Below, in pieces: positions 13,652 through 13,772 of a stretch of 13,772 nt of DNA. The notes below the pieces were generated by a model, which was not told the origin of the DNA, made no database searches, and saw nothing but the letters and a program-made list of their open reading frames with translations. Source of the stretch: an uncultured Eubacterium sp. (lineage in GTDB: Bacteria; Bacillota; Clostridia; Peptostreptococcales; Anaerovoracaceae); NCBI GenBank assembly GCA_947367725.1, contig CANBFZ010000013.1, positions 1-13,772 of the forward strand. Reading direction: 5' to 3'. Every line of letters begins with the position of its first letter. Position 1 is the stretch's first letter. Made by a program: the position numbers and the translations under genes.

Positions 13652-13772
13652 TAACTCCCTGTTGCGACACTCAACTTCAACATCAGGGAAGCTGAGCTAG
13701 GGCTCTGCCTTTGTCACGACTTCCAAACAGTGACAGGCAAGTTGCCCCCAGATTTCGCTCCCAGAGCTGCCG
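13652..13772. repeat. Hairpin-rich non-coding sequence interrupting the MFS gene
   Basis: This 121-bp stretch has no MFS coding sense and packs four inverted repeats end to end: TCCCTG/CAGGGA with TTG/CAA (13656-13689), GAGC/GCTC (13694-13705), TGCC..TGTCAC/GTGACA..GGCA (13706-13739) and GCTC/GAGC (13757-13767). It runs off the window. Such density suits a small palindromic repeat or MITE-like element, a structured RNA, or a repeat at a contig edge. Its identity is unknown to me. Confidence 0.5.

Noticed and set aside
1..13772. CRISPR arrays, tRNAs, rRNAs, toxin-antitoxin pairs, or complete insertion sequences
   Set aside because: I saw no regularly spaced direct repeats, no tRNA cloverleaf, no rRNA core sequence and no transposase-like frame.

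Overview
The window looks like chromosome from an anaerobic, endospore-forming Clostridia-type Bacillota. The evidence is a BofA homologue, the conserved SRP RNA-dnaX-ybaB-recR-yaaL-bofA neighbourhood also known from Bacillus subtilis, strong AGGAGG-type ribosome binding sites, intrinsic terminators with U-tracts, and textbook SigA promoters. Nearly everything reads on the minus strand; the exceptions are the partial yitT-like gene at the left edge and the small yaaL-like gene.

Region A (1-4140) is AT-richer and holds housekeeping and sporulation-linked genes: the C-terminal part of a YitT-family membrane protein, bofA, an inverted yaaL (DUF2508), then recR, ybaB, dnaX and the SRP RNA gene ffs. 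The ffs promoter is a perfect TTGACA-17-TATAAT. ffs sits so close to dnaX that ffs-dnaX-ybaB-recR probably share this promoter.

Region B (about 4150-11850) is GC-richer and forms one tight minus-strand gene string: a TIM-barrel protein, pcrA, ligA, an AIR-synthase/HypE-like protein and a metallo-beta-lactamase-fold hydrolase. The spacing is a few bases or an overlap, except for 55 bp between the first two genes. Upstream of the TIM-barrel gene lies a well-preserved cobalamin riboswitch with its own SigA promoter, B12 box, P13 hairpin able to kiss L5, and two tandem intrinsic terminators. LigA carries an internal low-complexity insert, and the AIR-synthase-like protein carries a roughly 95-residue N-terminal extension that begins inside the ligA stop region.

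Region C (11915-13772) holds a two-gene ECF sigma/anti-sigma-like operon with a candidate ECF-type autoregulatory promoter, then the C-terminal end of a DHA2-type MFS drug exporter. Its coding homology breaks off at about 13651, where the last ~120 bp turn into a hairpin-rich, non-MFS sequence.

The most interesting points are the B12 riboswitch in front of a DNA-repair gene string that has no obvious B12 gene, the paired uncharacterised AIR-synthase and MBL genes in that string, the protein expansions in LigA and the AIR-synthase protein, the base-composition break near 4141-4180 (transfer or assembly join), and the structured element at the right end. I did not find a clear new defence or mobile system. 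All homology calls come from reading the translations, without database searches.
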